From positions 33,607 to 97,606 of the forward strand of contig CAIJIT010000162.1 in NCBI GenBank assembly GCA_903820745.1: a DNA stretch of 64,000 bases, written 5' to 3'. This stretch comes from an uncultured Burkholderiales bacterium (GTDB lineage Bacteria > Pseudomonadota > Gammaproteobacteria > Burkholderiales > Burkholderiaceae_C). A program made the translations under genes and the position numbers. Under the pieces are notes generated by a model that saw only the letters and a list, made by a program, of their open reading frames with translations, did no database searches and was not told the DNA's origin. Below, one piece after another: positions 42,262 through 50,043 of the stretch (position 1 is its first letter; each line of letters starts with the position of its first letter).

Positions 42262-43022
42262 GTCTTGCTCCTGTCAATGCGTGGTGATGTTGGCCGCTTT
42301 CTGGCGGTGACCGTAACTGGTTTTCTGGCCAAGGCGTCGGCGGCAAGGCCGGCCGGCGTGGCGTAATACTGCAAACAGCGATCGAAACCGGCTTGCGCAT
42401 GCTTGAGCGCGACCGGATTGCGCAGAAAGCGCGCGTCATGGTGCAAGGACAGGATCAGTCCATGCAGTTCGAACAGGATCTGCTCGACGTCGGCATCGGC
42501 GCGCAGATGGCCCACTTGCTGCGCCAACCCGACGGCCTTGTGCAAGGCCAGTTGCCAGGCCTTGACCATCGCCACCAGCGCATCGCGTACCGGGCCGGGC
42601 CGGTCGTCGAACTCGACCGCACCGCTGATGTAGATGCAGCCCGAATCGATCTCGACCGAGACGCGCCGCAACCAGCGCTCGTACAGTGCCCGAAACCGCG
42701 GCAGGCCGCGCGTCGTGCGTACCGCACCAAAGAACACTTCCTCTTCGAACCTGGCGTGGTATTCGGTCAGAACCGCGATCTGCAACTCTTCGCGCGAACC
42801 AAAATGGGCGAACACGCCCGACTTGCTCATGTTCGTGACGTCAGCCAAGGCGCCAATCGACAAACCTTCCAAGCCCATTTGCGCAGCCAGGCCGAGCGCT
42901 GCATCGAGGATGATCGCGCGGGTCTGCAGGCCTTTTTGCAGCGAACGCAGGCCACGCGTCGGCTTCAACGCCGACGCGGCTTGCTTGATATGGCTGGCTT
43001 GAACGGGCATCGAGGCATGCAC
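42258..43022 (-). CDS. TetR-family regulator of the beta-oxidation operon
   Basis: A 254-residue TetR regulator with an N-terminal helix-turn-helix (RAIILDAALGLAAQMGLEGLSIGALADVTNMSKSGVFAHFGSREEL, about residues 35-80) and a ligand-binding C-terminal domain. The C-terminus ends in a basic tail (RKPVTVTARKRPTSPR). It is translationally coupled to the acyl-CoA dehydrogenase gene, so it probably represses the whole operon and responds to acyl-CoA, as FadR/PsrA-like TetR proteins do. A palindrome lies at its own promoter. Confidence 0.9.
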   Translation of the reverse strand: MHASMPVQASHIKQAASALKPTRGLRSLQKGLQTRAIILDAALGLAAQMGLEGLSIGALADVTNMSKSGVFAHFGSREELQIAVLTEYHARFEEEVFFGAVRTTRGLPRFRALYERWLRRVSVEIDSGCIYISGAVEFDDRPGPVRDALVAMVKAWQLALHKAVGLAQQVGHLRADADVEQILFELHGLILSLHHDARFLRNPVALKHAQAGFDRCLQYYATPAGLAADALARKPVTVTARKRPTSPRIDRSKT

Positions 43023-43049
43023 TGCAGATTTGTTATGCTGAATAATAGA

Positions 43050-43063
43050 ACGAACGATCGTGC
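43050..43063. promoter_or_regulatory. Palindrome at the TetR promoter, candidate operator
   Basis: ACGATCGT (43054-43061) is a perfect palindrome within ACGAACGATCGTGC, directly upstream of a minus-strand TATTAT -10-like element and about 30 bases before the TetR start. Repeated ACGA/TCGT half-sites are common in operators of fatty-acid-responsive TetR proteins. Assignment is by position and symmetry. Confidence 0.4.
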
Positions 43064-43083
43064 TTTTTTAAAAAAATTTTACC

Positions 43084-43710
43084 GTTCGCGGGAGGGGCAT
43101 CACGCCGGTTTTTTGTTGGGCTCATTCGCGGCGAAAACTCTTTGAGGCCCATAAGTTTAACGGCAGCGAGATTGCCGGCCAGGCAGTCATTTTGATCGGC
43201 AAACTCTACGACATCGAGCGGGAAGCCCGGGACCTCCACCCTGAGCCTCGTCGAATGCTGCGCCAAGCGCAGTCTCAGCCCATCCTCGATAGGTTGCACA
43301 AGTGGCTGCTCACGAAAAGACTGCTATTGGCCAAGGCCGACGTCACGGCCAAGGCCATTGACTACACGCTGGGTAACTGGCAGGGACTGACACGCTTCCT
43401 TGAAGATGGCAACATTCCCATCGATAACTACAAGGCGGAAAATTCGATACGTCCGCTCTGCATTGGACGCAAAAATTGGCTCTTCGTGGGCTCGCAGAGT
43501 GCTGGTGAACGTGCGGCAACCGTCATGAGCTTGGTCGAATCGGCCAAGCTCAACGACCGCGACCCCTGGGAATATCTCAAGGATGTGCTGGAGCGACTGC
43601 CCACGCTCAAGCACCGGGACTTGGCGGAGTTGCTCCCGCACAACTGGAAACCGCCTGTTAGTTCCGCAGCGCCGGCGCCCTTAGCCAGACCCATCCCCAA
43701 AGCCGCCTAA
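43084..43710 (+). pseudogene. IS66-family transposase, 5'-truncated remnant
   Basis: The 3' part of an IS66 (TnpC) transposase gene. The visible frame runs from RGITPVFCWAHSRRKLFEAH (from about 43090) to a stop at 43708-43710 and includes CWAHSRRK, IDNYKAENSIRPLCIGRKNWLFVGS and the C-terminal LLPHNWKP, all typical of IS66. The N-terminal half, the start and the companion genes tnpA and tnpB are missing, so it is inactive. The left break lies about 20-30 bases from the TetR promoter palindrome. Confidence 0.88.
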
Positions 43711-43751
43711 GCCTCCCGAACCCACTATGTCAACATTTGCAAGGATGTAGT

Positions 43752-43766
43752 TGGCCAGACGCTTAC
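43752..43766 (+). repeat. IS66 right terminal inverted repeat
   Basis: TGGCCAGACGCTTAC, reading GTAAGCGTCTGGCCA on the other strand, matches the typical IS66-family terminus beginning GTAAGCG. It lies 41 bases after the transposase stop and marks the right edge of the insertion-sequence remnant. No left terminus was found. Confidence 0.7.
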
Positions 43767-43801
43767 CGTTGTGCCAAATTTGTGCCAGTGTTGGACCGCC
43801 A

Positions 43802-44239
43802 TCAGAGCAGGTCGGGTCGGTTTGCCTTGAGCCATGCCTTGACGTGGGCCAGCAACTCATTCGCGCTCGTCACGCACTCTACTACCGCAGCGTCGGGCAC
43901 CAAGTCACCAGAGTAGTCCGACAGATTGCGTTGTTTGCGCAGAGCGTCAAGAACGATGACCTTCGGCTGCGGAAGACCCACGGTGAGCGGTAGCGTCTGG
44001 ATCGCCGTCTGGTGATGCCCGGGCTTGCTCTTCAGCGTCCGGTAGCCATTCGCATTCAAGGCCACCATCGCCATTTGCATGATCGCCTTGTAGGCGGCGT
44101 CGAACCGGTTCTCGCTGCTCAGCCCTTGGAGCTGTGCATCGGAAATGTTGCGCTCGGCGGCGGCGATGAGCATGCCCACCGACACCTTGTCGGCGGCAAC
44201 GGCGTCAAGGCTGATGCCCAGCAAGTTCTTCAAGGTCAT
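43802..44239 (-). CDS. HEPN-domain toxin of a HEPN/MNT pair
   Basis: A 145-residue helical protein resembling HEPN toxins paired with minimal nucleotidyltransferases. The segment NGYRTLKSKPGHHQTAIQ (about residues 64-81) corresponds to the conserved R...H region of HEPN ribonucleases, here R67 and the GHH histidines. It overlaps the 3' end of the nucleotidyltransferase gene by 35 bases. RNase activity is expected from the family and not proven by sequence. Confidence 0.72.
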   Translation of the reverse strand: MTLKNLLGISLDAVAADKVSVGMLIAAAERNISDAQLQGLSSENRFDAAYKAIMQMAMVALNANGYRTLKSKPGHHQTAIQTLPLTVGLPQPKVIVLDALRKQRNLSDYSGDLVPDAAVVECVTSANELLAHVKAWLKANRPDLL

Positions 44240-44807
44240 GGGCGTTCCCGATCAAGAAAATCTTTGGCTTCGCCAGCACGTCGGCAAGAAACGGCTCCAC
44301 CGGCGCCTTCTCGGAAAACTCGCCGACAGAATACACCTTCGGATTCACCTCCCGGCCAAGCGTCGCTTGAACAGGAAAGAGAAGCTCCACAACCTCTCGA
44401 AAGCTAATGTCACCAATCAGCATGAGGTCGATGTCGCTGCCAGCAGTTTCGCGTCCCTGCCCTACCGAGCCGAACACGAATGCAAGACGAAGTTTCGGAG
44501 CTGCCGGCGCGAGCGCTTGAACGAGCACGTCGGCCATGCCGGAGGTCTTGCGCAGGATGCTGGCCAGTTCAGCGAAGATCGGCCCGGCGGTGTCAGCGCT
44601 GTAGAGCTGCTGGTTGCCGCGCTTCTCGCGTTTGAGCAAGCCGACTTCCGCGAGCCTCGTCAGCTCGCGGGTGATGGTGCCTGGGGCCAAGCCTGTCCGA
44701 CGCGCGATTTCACGCCCATGCAGAGCCTCATCTGGGCGAAGCAGCAGGAGCCCGAGCACGCGGCGCCTGTACTCAGGAAACAGCAGGGAGGGCAAGGATT
44801 GATGCAT
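44205..44807 (-). CDS. HTH-nucleotidyltransferase antitoxin of a HEPN/MNT pair
   Basis: A 200-residue protein with an N-terminal winged helix-turn-helix (RPDEALHGREIARRTGLAPGTITRELTRLAEVGLL, about residues 24-58) fused to a minimal nucleotidyltransferase domain. The catalytic pattern is FGSVGQGRETAGSDIDLMLIGD (about 109-130), giving the GS...DxD motif needed for nucleotide transfer. MNT antitoxins silence HEPN toxins by AMPylation; the added HTH probably provides autoregulation. The ATG at 44807 is preferred to a TTG at 44840. Confidence 0.78.
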   Translation of the reverse strand: MHQSLPSLLFPEYRRRVLGLLLLRPDEALHGREIARRTGLAPGTITRELTRLAEVGLLKREKRGNQQLYSADTAGPIFAELASILRKTSGMADVLVQALAPAAPKLRLAFVFGSVGQGRETAGSDIDLMLIGDISFREVVELLFPVQATLGREVNPKVYSVGEFSEKAPVEPFLADVLAKPKIFLIGNAHDLEELAGHQP

Positions 44808-45270
44808 ATTCGGCGTCGATTGTCGCTTTATTTGCAGCAATTCGCAATCTGTCCGTAGACCATAGAGCGTGACCGCAGAGGCAACCGGAAAGACATCGCA
44901 GCCAGGATAGTTGACGCCGGCCAGCCGCGTCCGTGGCGACCTCTTCCGGCGCCGTCGCCAGGCCGAAGTCGGCCTGCGGGTCGACCGACATCAACGCCAG
45001 TCCCGCGCGCAGGTAAGCCACGGCTTCGTCGATTCACCTGAGCCCGATCAGCATGCCGCCCAGGTTGCGCCGGGTGTAGCCATCAGAGGGGCCGCGCTGG
45101 CTCAGGTTGAGGGGAAAGAAATCGCGTCTCACGCGAGAATTGGCAGGTCCGATCGGGTGCCCGGCGTCATCCGTTGTGAATGGCACTCCAACCGGAACGC
45201 TGATCCGTTCGTACTCGTCGCCCTGAAGGAGACGTACAGCGCCGGTATAACGTAGGTTTTCTCCAAGCCA
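44808..45270 (-). pseudogene. Degenerate coding remnants of unknown origin
   Basis: This 460-base stretch has no intact gene. On the minus strand a frame from about 45270 reads GENLRYTGAVRLLQGDEYER and continues to GYTRRNLGGMLIGLR before a TGA at 45036-45034. The same frame then carries IDEAVAYLRAGLALMSVDPQ up to about 44880. The composition is protein-like but no start, ribosome binding site or recognised domain is visible. I read it as eroded pieces of one or more accessory genes. Confidence 0.4.
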
Positions 45271-45306
45271 AAAAAAAGCACTTAGTGCTTGTGGCGCTAA
45301 GTGCTT
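45271..45306 (-). terminator. Rho-independent terminator after the tRNA-Lys genes
   Basis: On the minus strand AAGCACTTAG and CTAAGTGCTT (45306-45297 and 45285-45276) form a perfect 10-bp stem with an 11-base loop, followed by a run of T residues. It lies 18 bases after the tRNA-Lys(CTT) 3' end, at the expected place to end the tRNA transcript. Confidence 0.85.
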
Positions 45307-45324
45307 GATTCCATTCTTAAATTT

Positions 45325-45400
45325 TGGTGGGCCCTGAGTGACTCGAACACTCGACCTACGGATTAAGAGTCCGCTGCTCTACCAACTGAGCTAAGAGCCC
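45325..45400 (-). tRNA. tRNA-Lys (CTT)
   Basis: A 76-nt cloverleaf including encoded CCA. The minus strand begins GGGCTCTTAGCTCAG, has the anticodon loop CTCTTAA giving anticodon CTT (reads AAG), a TTCGAGT T-loop, and ends GGGCCCACCA. Acceptor stem GGGCTCT pairs with the 3' strand AGGGCCC, with two G-T/mismatch positions near its base. It is 56 bases downstream of tRNA-Lys(TTT). Confidence 0.93.
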
Positions 45401-45456
45401 TCGCGCAGTCGTAAAACTTGCGAGTCTTGAATCATAGCAGCGAACCGCCGAATTCT

Positions 45457-45532
45457 TGGTGGGTTGTGCGGGGCTCGAACCCACGACCAACGGATTAAAA
45501 GTCCGATGCTCTACCAACTGAGCTAACAACCC
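45457..45532 (-). tRNA. tRNA-Lys (TTT)
   Basis: A 76-nt cloverleaf including encoded CCA. The minus strand begins GGGTTGTTAGCTCAG, has anticodon loop CTTTTAA giving anticodon TTT (reads AAA and AAG), T-loop TTCGAGC, and ends ACAACCCACCA. The acceptor stem GGGTTGT pairs fully with ACAACCC. It lies 38 bases downstream of tcdA on the same strand and may share its transcript. Confidence 0.95.
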
Positions 45533-45570
45533 TTCAGCCTTGTCAGGCGAAGCTTTTGATTATAGACAAA

Positions 45571-46395
45571 TTATTGAAATTCGCGCAAGGCGATGGACCG
45601 ATTTTTCAGGAAACCCGCAATCAACTGTGCAGCAGCATTCATGCCAAAACTGGCAGTGACTGCGACGCTCGAACCATAGCCATGGCAATTGAGGCTGCCA
45701 TCGACTGCGCAGGCTTCAGCTTCTGCACCATCCTGTACGGCGAGCATCGGCCGGTGCACTGGTTCGCGCGAAAACACGCAGGCCACGCCGATCCGGCCAC
45801 GCCCTGCGGCGCCATATTGCTTGCGCAGGCGCTGGCGCAGCGAAGCCAGCAATGGATCATGGGTCACGTCAGCCAGATCAGCCACGCTCAACAGATGCGG
45901 TTCGCGTTTGCCGCCTGCAGCACCGACCGTGATGAAGGGAACTCTCTGCTCGATCGACCAGGCGGCAAGTCTGGCCTTGGCACGCACTTGATCGCAGGCA
46001 TCGACCAGGCCATCGAGCGGCATTTGTCCCGGCCCGTCGAGCAGGTCTGGCCAGTTCTGCTCATCGACGAATTCCTCGATGACGCGGACCTCGCAGCCCG
46101 GATGAATGTCGATCACGCGCTGCCTCATCGCCTCGACCTTGGCCATGCCGATGGTCGCCCCCACGGCCTGCACCTGACGATTGATGTTCGATTCAGCCAC
46201 CTGATCAAGGTCGATCAAGGTGAGCCCGGCAACGCCTGATCGGGCCAGCGCTTCCACCACCCAGGAGCCCACACCACCCAGCCCGACCACGGCAAATCTG
46301 GCGGCACGCAACTGCAGGTAATCGGCCTCGCCGTACAGCCTGCGCAGACCACCGAAACGGCGCTCTGCGTCAGCCTCTTGTTCTTTGATCAACAT
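45571..46395 (-). CDS. tcdA: tRNA threonylcarbamoyladenosine dehydratase
   Basis: A 274-residue E1-like enzyme that uses ATP to cyclise t6A37 to ct6A in tRNAs reading ANN codons, including tRNA-Lys. The nucleotide-binding motif GLGGVGSWVVEAL is at residues 38-50, followed by the E1-type DLDQVAESNINRQ (about 62-74) and DACDQVRAK. The start MLIKEQEAD at 46395 fits family length. It lies 15 bases after cpoB and 38 bases before two tRNA-Lys genes, which encode likely substrates. Confidence 0.93.
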   Translation of the reverse strand: MLIKEQEADAERRFGGLRRLYGEADYLQLRAARFAVVGLGGVGSWVVEALARSGVAGLTLIDLDQVAESNINRQVQAVGATIGMAKVEAMRQRVIDIHPGCEVRVIEEFVDEQNWPDLLDGPGQMPLDGLVDACDQVRAKARLAAWSIEQRVPFITVGAAGGKREPHLLSVADLADVTHDPLLASLRQRLRKQYGAAGRGRIGVACVFSREPVHRPMLAVQDGAEAEACAVDGSLNCHGYGSSVAVTASFGMNAAAQLIAGFLKNRSIALREFQ

Positions 46396-46410
46396 GCCGA
46401 TTGCGGCGGA

Positions 46411-47208
46411 CTACTTCGCAGTGCCCAGCCCGCGCAACCGCTCTTTGCCGGCTTGCGCGGCCTCGGTGGCTGGATAGGCCTTGATCAGGTCTTCCAGACT
46501 GCGGCGCGCGGCTTTCGCGTCCTTCAACTCGATCTGGCAATTGGCCAACGCCAGCAAACCCTCGGCAGCGCGAGGATGGTCGGGATTGGCCAGGACAAAG
46601 GCCCTGAACGTCGAAATCGCTTCCTTGTAATCGCGCTTGGCATAGAGCGCGTTGCCGAGCCAGAAACGCACCGAATCGGTGTAACCGCTGGCCGGAAAAC
46701 GCAAGCTGAAATTGGTCAACGCAGTCGCGGCTTCGTTGAAGTCGCCCTGCCTGACCATCGCCATCGCGGCTTCGTACAGGCGCCGCTCTTCGGACTGGAC
46801 CTGGAAATCACGTCCGTCGAGCGTCACCTTCTGCGGCTCGAGCGGCTTCAAACGGGCATCCAGCGCCTGGTTTTGATCGTTGAGCTTGCGCTGAGTCTCG
46901 GACAGGTCGCGCGCCAGTTGCTCGTTTTGCCCGACCAGTTTGGCGATATCGCGACTCAAGGTCTCGATCTGGCCATTCAGATCGAGCAGGCTGCGGCGCA
47001 AAGGCGCGAATTGCGTCGCTTGCTCCTGAATCTGTGCCAGCAGTTGTTCGATCCGCAACCGCTGCGCGTCATCGCCTTGCTGGATCCGGCCACGCAGGTC
47101 AAGGATGGCCTTGCGGGCCTCGTCATCCTCGAACAGCGCGGCATGGGCTGGCAGGCTCGAAAACAAGCCGGCCAGCAGCAGGGCAAAGCAATAACGCTGC
47201 ACGCTCAT
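46411..47208 (-). CDS. cpoB: Cell division coordinator CpoB (YbgF)
   Basis: A 265-residue periplasmic protein of the Tol-Pal system that coordinates outer-membrane constriction with peptidoglycan synthesis. A signal peptide spans about residues 1-23 (LLAGLFSSLPAHA). A trimerising coiled coil follows (about 35-110, rich in Q, L and R), and then TPR repeats (about 140-255; EERRLYEAAMAMVRQGDFNEA, DSVRFWLGNALYAKRDYKEA). It starts one base after the pal stop. Confidence 0.93.
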   Translation of the reverse strand: MSVQRYCFALLLAGLFSSLPAHAALFEDDEARKAILDLRGRIQQGDDAQRLRIEQLLAQIQEQATQFAPLRRSLLDLNGQIETLSRDIAKLVGQNEQLARDLSETQRKLNDQNQALDARLKPLEPQKVTLDGRDFQVQSEERRLYEAAMAMVRQGDFNEAATALTNFSLRFPASGYTDSVRFWLGNALYAKRDYKEAISTFRAFVLANPDHPRAAEGLLALANCQIELKDAKAARRSLEDLIKAYPATEAAQAGKERLRGLGTAK

Positions 47209-47209
47209 C

Positions 47210-47758
47210 TCACTTGTCTTTCAGTTCAACACGGCGGTTCTTGGCCCAGGCGGCTTCGTCGCTACCCTGCGCTGCCGGGCGCTCTTTGCCGAAGCTGACC
47301 GGCTCGACCTGTGCTGCACCGACGCCCAACACGCCGAGTGCCTTGGCAACGGCTTCTGAACGCTTCTGGCCCAGCGCCAGGTTGTATTCGCTCCCGCCAC
47401 GCGCATCGGTATGGCCTTCCAGATTCAGCGCCAGCTTGCGATCGTTGCTCAGGCGCTTGGCATGGGCATCGAGCAGGCCGCTGAATTCGCCCTTGACCTG
47501 ATAGCTGTCAAAGTCGAAGTAGACAATTCGCTGATTGGCCACAGCAGCCGTCAACTGTGCACCCAGATCGACAGTCACGACTTTGGACTGGGCCACCACG
47601 GGCGCTGGGGTCGAATTGGGATTGTTGGTCATTGCCGGCGCGCTTGGCGCAGCCGAACGGGTTTCGACCGGCGCCGGCTCATCGAGCTTGACGGTGGAGG
47701 CGCAACCAGCGAGGGCTGCAACGGTGAACAAACTCAATGCGTAACGGGATATTTTCAT
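47210..47758 (-). CDS. pal: Peptidoglycan-associated lipoprotein Pal
   Basis: A 182-residue outer-membrane lipoprotein. The lipobox is VAALAGCAS with the acylated cysteine near residue 19. A Pro/Ala-rich linker leads to the OmpA-like peptidoglycan-binding domain (about 75-182), with YFDFDSYQV, LEGHTDARGGSEYNLALGQKR and the NRRVEL end. It interacts with TolB and peptidoglycan to keep the envelope intact. The ATG at 47758 begins the signal peptide. A 137-base spacer with a tandem 10-bp repeat separates it from tolB. Confidence 0.95.
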   Translation of the reverse strand: MKISRYALSLFTVAALAGCASTVKLDEPAPVETRSAAPSAPAMTNNPNSTPAPVVAQSKVVTVDLGAQLTAAVANQRIVYFDFDSYQVKGEFSGLLDAHAKRLSNDRKLALNLEGHTDARGGSEYNLALGQKRSEAVAKALGVLGVGAAQVEPVSFGKERPAAQGSDEAAWAKNRRVELKDK

Positions 47759-47851
47759 TTTTATCACTCCAAAAGAGAGCGCGTTCATGCGCGGAAAAAG
47801 CGACCGGCAAACCAATCGTCAACAGACACCAACCCCCCGATTGTCCAACAA

Positions 47852-47871
47852 GTTCGAATTGGTTCGAATTG
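47852..47871. repeat. Tandem 10-bp repeat in the tolB-pal spacer
   Basis: GTTCGAATTG occurs twice in direct succession, each copy containing the palindrome TTCGAA. It lies in the 137-base gap between tolB and pal. It may be a recent slippage duplication; no function is evident. Confidence 0.6.
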
Positions 47872-47895
47872 GCCACCCCCCTGCTTTACCCGGAT

Positions 47896-49200
47896 TTACC
47901 TCGAAAAAGGCCCCCAGGTCGGTTCACGGACATCGGCCAGCGTCGAAATCAAGCGGGCCTTGATCCTGCCGTCGAGCGTGCTGGTCATCAAGACATCGCG
48001 ACCACCGGCACGGGTGGCATAAACCAGCAGCCGCCCATTGGGTGAAAAACTCGGACTCTCGTCGTCGCTGCTGTCGCTGATCTGCTGAACCTGGCCACCC
48101 GCCAGATCCATCACACAGAGCCTGAAACCACCACTACTGATCCGGGTGATGTAGGCCATCGTGCGGCCGTCGGGACTGATCGCCGGGCTGATGTTGTAGT
48201 TGCCGCTGAAGGTGACCCGCGTGGCCGCGCCGCCTTCCGTGGCCATGCGGTAGACCTGCGGGCTGCCGCCACGGTCGCTGACGAAATAGATCGAGCGGCC
48301 ATCGGGTGTAAACACCGGTTCGGTGTCGATCGCCGAGGTCTGGGTCAAACGGCGCAGGGCGCTGCCATCGCGGTTCATGATGAACAACTGTGAGCCGCCA
48401 TCACGCGACAAGGTCAGGGCCAGTTGCAGCCCGTCGGGTGAAAAAGTCGGCGCGCTGTTGGTACCGCGGAAATTGGCCAGCATGCGGCGTCTTCCGGTCG
48501 ACAAGTCCTGCACCCAGACCACCGCCTTGCGCGATTCGAACGACACATAGGCGAGCTCATGGCCGTTCGGCGACCAGGCCGGCGAGATGATCGGATCGGC
48601 ACTGGACAGCGCAACCTGGCCACCTTCCCCATCGGCATCGGCGATGCGCAGGCTGTAGCGGCCGCCGGCCTTGGTCACATAGGCCATGCGGGTAGCGAAG
48701 ACGCCGCGCTCGCCGGTCAGCTTCAGATAAATCGCGTCGGCAATCCGGTGCGCTGCGAGCCGCACATCGTCGGGCGCCACCGCATTGGCTTCGCCGCCGA
48801 GGTCCTGGCCTTTCACCACATCCCAGAGCTTGAAGCGCAGGTCGACCCGGCCATCGGCCAAGCGGCTGACCGAGCCCGCCGCCAGGGCATCGGCATTGCG
48901 GGCGCGCCAATCATTCCAGGCCGGCAAGCTGGTTTCTGACAGACCAGCCGGCGCATCGACGATGCGGAACTGTCCGCTGCGCTCGAGATCGGCGCGGATG
49001 ATCGCCGCCACCGCCTGGCCGCTGCCGGCTTCGTTGACGAAATCGGGCAAGGCCACCGGCATCTGCGAGCCGCCGACACCAGAGATTTCAACACGGAACT
49101 GGGCCAAGGCCGGCAGACCCAGCAGCGCGGCTGTGCCGCCCAGCAAAGTACGGCGCGACAGCTGGGTCAGCGGCTGGAGAAAAGGCTTCAGGTAGGACAT
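47896..49200 (-). CDS. tolB: Tol-Pal system translocation protein TolB
   Basis: A 434-residue periplasmic protein with an N-terminal alpha/beta domain and a C-terminal six-bladed propeller. The signal sequence has a twin-arginine-like start (LSRRTLLGGTAALLG, about residues 15-29) ending ALA. Propeller repeats read SPAWSPNGHELAYVS, APTFSPDGLQLALTLS, EPVFTPDGRSIYFVSD, SPAISPDGRTMAYI and SPSFSPNGRLLVYAT. It binds Pal and TolA. The usual tolQRA genes are not upstream; instead the divergent plus-strand AhpD-like gene follows. Confidence 0.95.
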   Translation of the reverse strand: MSYLKPFLQPLTQLSRRTLLGGTAALLGLPALAQFRVEISGVGGSQMPVALPDFVNEAGSGQAVAAIIRADLERSGQFRIVDAPAGLSETSLPAWNDWRARNADALAAGSVSRLADGRVDLRFKLWDVVKGQDLGGEANAVAPDDVRLAAHRIADAIYLKLTGERGVFATRMAYVTKAGGRYSLRIADADGEGGQVALSSADPIISPAWSPNGHELAYVSFESRKAVVWVQDLSTGRRRMLANFRGTNSAPTFSPDGLQLALTLSRDGGSQLFIMNRDGSALRRLTQTSAIDTEPVFTPDGRSIYFVSDRGGSPQVYRMATEGGAATRVTFSGNYNISPAISPDGRTMAYITRISSGGFRLCVMDLAGGQVQQISDSSDDESPSFSPNGRLLVYATRAGGRDVLMTSTLDGRIKARLISTLADVREPTWGPFSR

Positions 49201-49277
49201 GGGCTCGCGATCGTTGCTGCTGCGCTGTCGCGCACAAGCCGGTGATTTTGCCTCAGGGCTGCTTTGCATGGCTCCAG

Positions 49278-49320
49278 GCGAATGGGTGCAGCGCGGATCG
49301 GGATGGGATGCAAGGTGCAT
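49278..49320 (+). repeat. Intergenic repeat, copy B
   Basis: This 43-base stretch matches 33699-33741 at 37 of 43 positions by eye (shared core GCGGATCGGGA, then GGGATGCAAGG). It lies in the tolB/AhpD-like spacer, 48 bases before the plus-strand start, so it has the same orientation relative to the downstream gene as copy A. Downstream sequences differ, and copy B lacks the long hairpin of copy A. Confidence 0.6.
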
Positions 49321-49368
49321 CCGCAGCGCAATGCTGGCTATCATCAGCGCAAACCACACGAGAAACGC

Positions 49369-49971
49369 ATGAGCCAGACCGCAAAGATTTGCCGCTATCC
49401 GACGCCCGATCCTGCCCTGCTCGGAGACCTACCCGAAGACGTCCGGCAGCGCATTCTGGAGGTCCAGGAGAAGGCCGGCTTCGTGCCCAATGTTTTTCTG
49501 GCGCTGGCGCGCAGGCCGGATGAATTCCGCGCCTTCCTAGCCTATCATGATGCCTTGCTGCTGCGCGACTCGGGCCTGAGCAAGGGCGAACGCGAGATGA
49601 TCATCGTCGCCACCAGCGCGGCCAACCATTGCCTCTATTGCGTCGTCGCCCATGGCGCGATCCTGCGCATCCATGAAAAGGCACCGATGCTGGCCGACCA
49701 GGTGGCGACCAATTACCGCAAGGCCGACATCACGCCGCGCCAGCAAGCGATGCTCGACTTTGCCCTGAAGGTCTGCCTGCAGTCGGGTGCGGTGGGAGAC
49801 GCCGACTATGCGGCACTCTACCCCCATGGCTTCAACGACGAAGACATCTGGGACATCACGTCGATCACCGCGCTGTTCGGCCTGTCGAACCGGCTCGCCA
49901 ACAGCATTTCCCTGCGCCCGAACTCCGAGTTCTATCAGCTCGGCCGGCAGCCGCGGCCGCCCAAGACCTGA
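49369..49971 (+). CDS. AhpD-like peroxidase-related protein (carboxymuconolactone decarboxylase fold)
   Basis: A 200-residue protein of the AhpD/CMD superfamily, of the uncharacterised peroxidase-related subgroup. The redox motif CLYCVVAHG (about residues 85-93) has the CxxC pair and the histidine that support alkylhydroperoxidase activity in AhpD. The ATG at 49369 begins homology (MSQTAKICRY). It is a single gene between tolB (divergent) and the orphan amino-acid-binding protein gene. Confidence 0.88.
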   Translation: MSQTAKICRYPTPDPALLGDLPEDVRQRILEVQEKAGFVPNVFLALARRPDEFRAFLAYHDALLLRDSGLSKGEREMIIVATSAANHCLYCVVAHGAILRIHEKAPMLADQVATNYRKADITPRQQAMLDFALKVCLQSGAVGDADYAALYPHGFNDEDIWDITSITALFGLSNRLANSISLRPNSEFYQLGRQPRPPKT

Positions 49972-50043
49972 ACATTTTTTCTCGAACGGTAATTTTGCCG
50001 GTAGAGTCCGCTGGTCCATCACCCCAACCGAAAGAGTGACAAC

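Noticed and set aside
40303..42366. A 687-codon plus-strand open frame
   Set aside because: Antisense shadow of the acyl-CoA dehydrogenase gene in GC-rich DNA; composition is typical of a mirror frame.
44911..45255. A 114-codon plus-strand open frame
   Set aside because: It mirrors the more protein-like minus-strand remnant and lacks any recognisable domain or ribosome binding site.
45325..45532. Integrase attachment site in the tRNA-Lys genes
   Set aside because: No integrase gene and no duplicated tRNA 3' end were found in the window, so only a position-based suspicion of island insertion remains.
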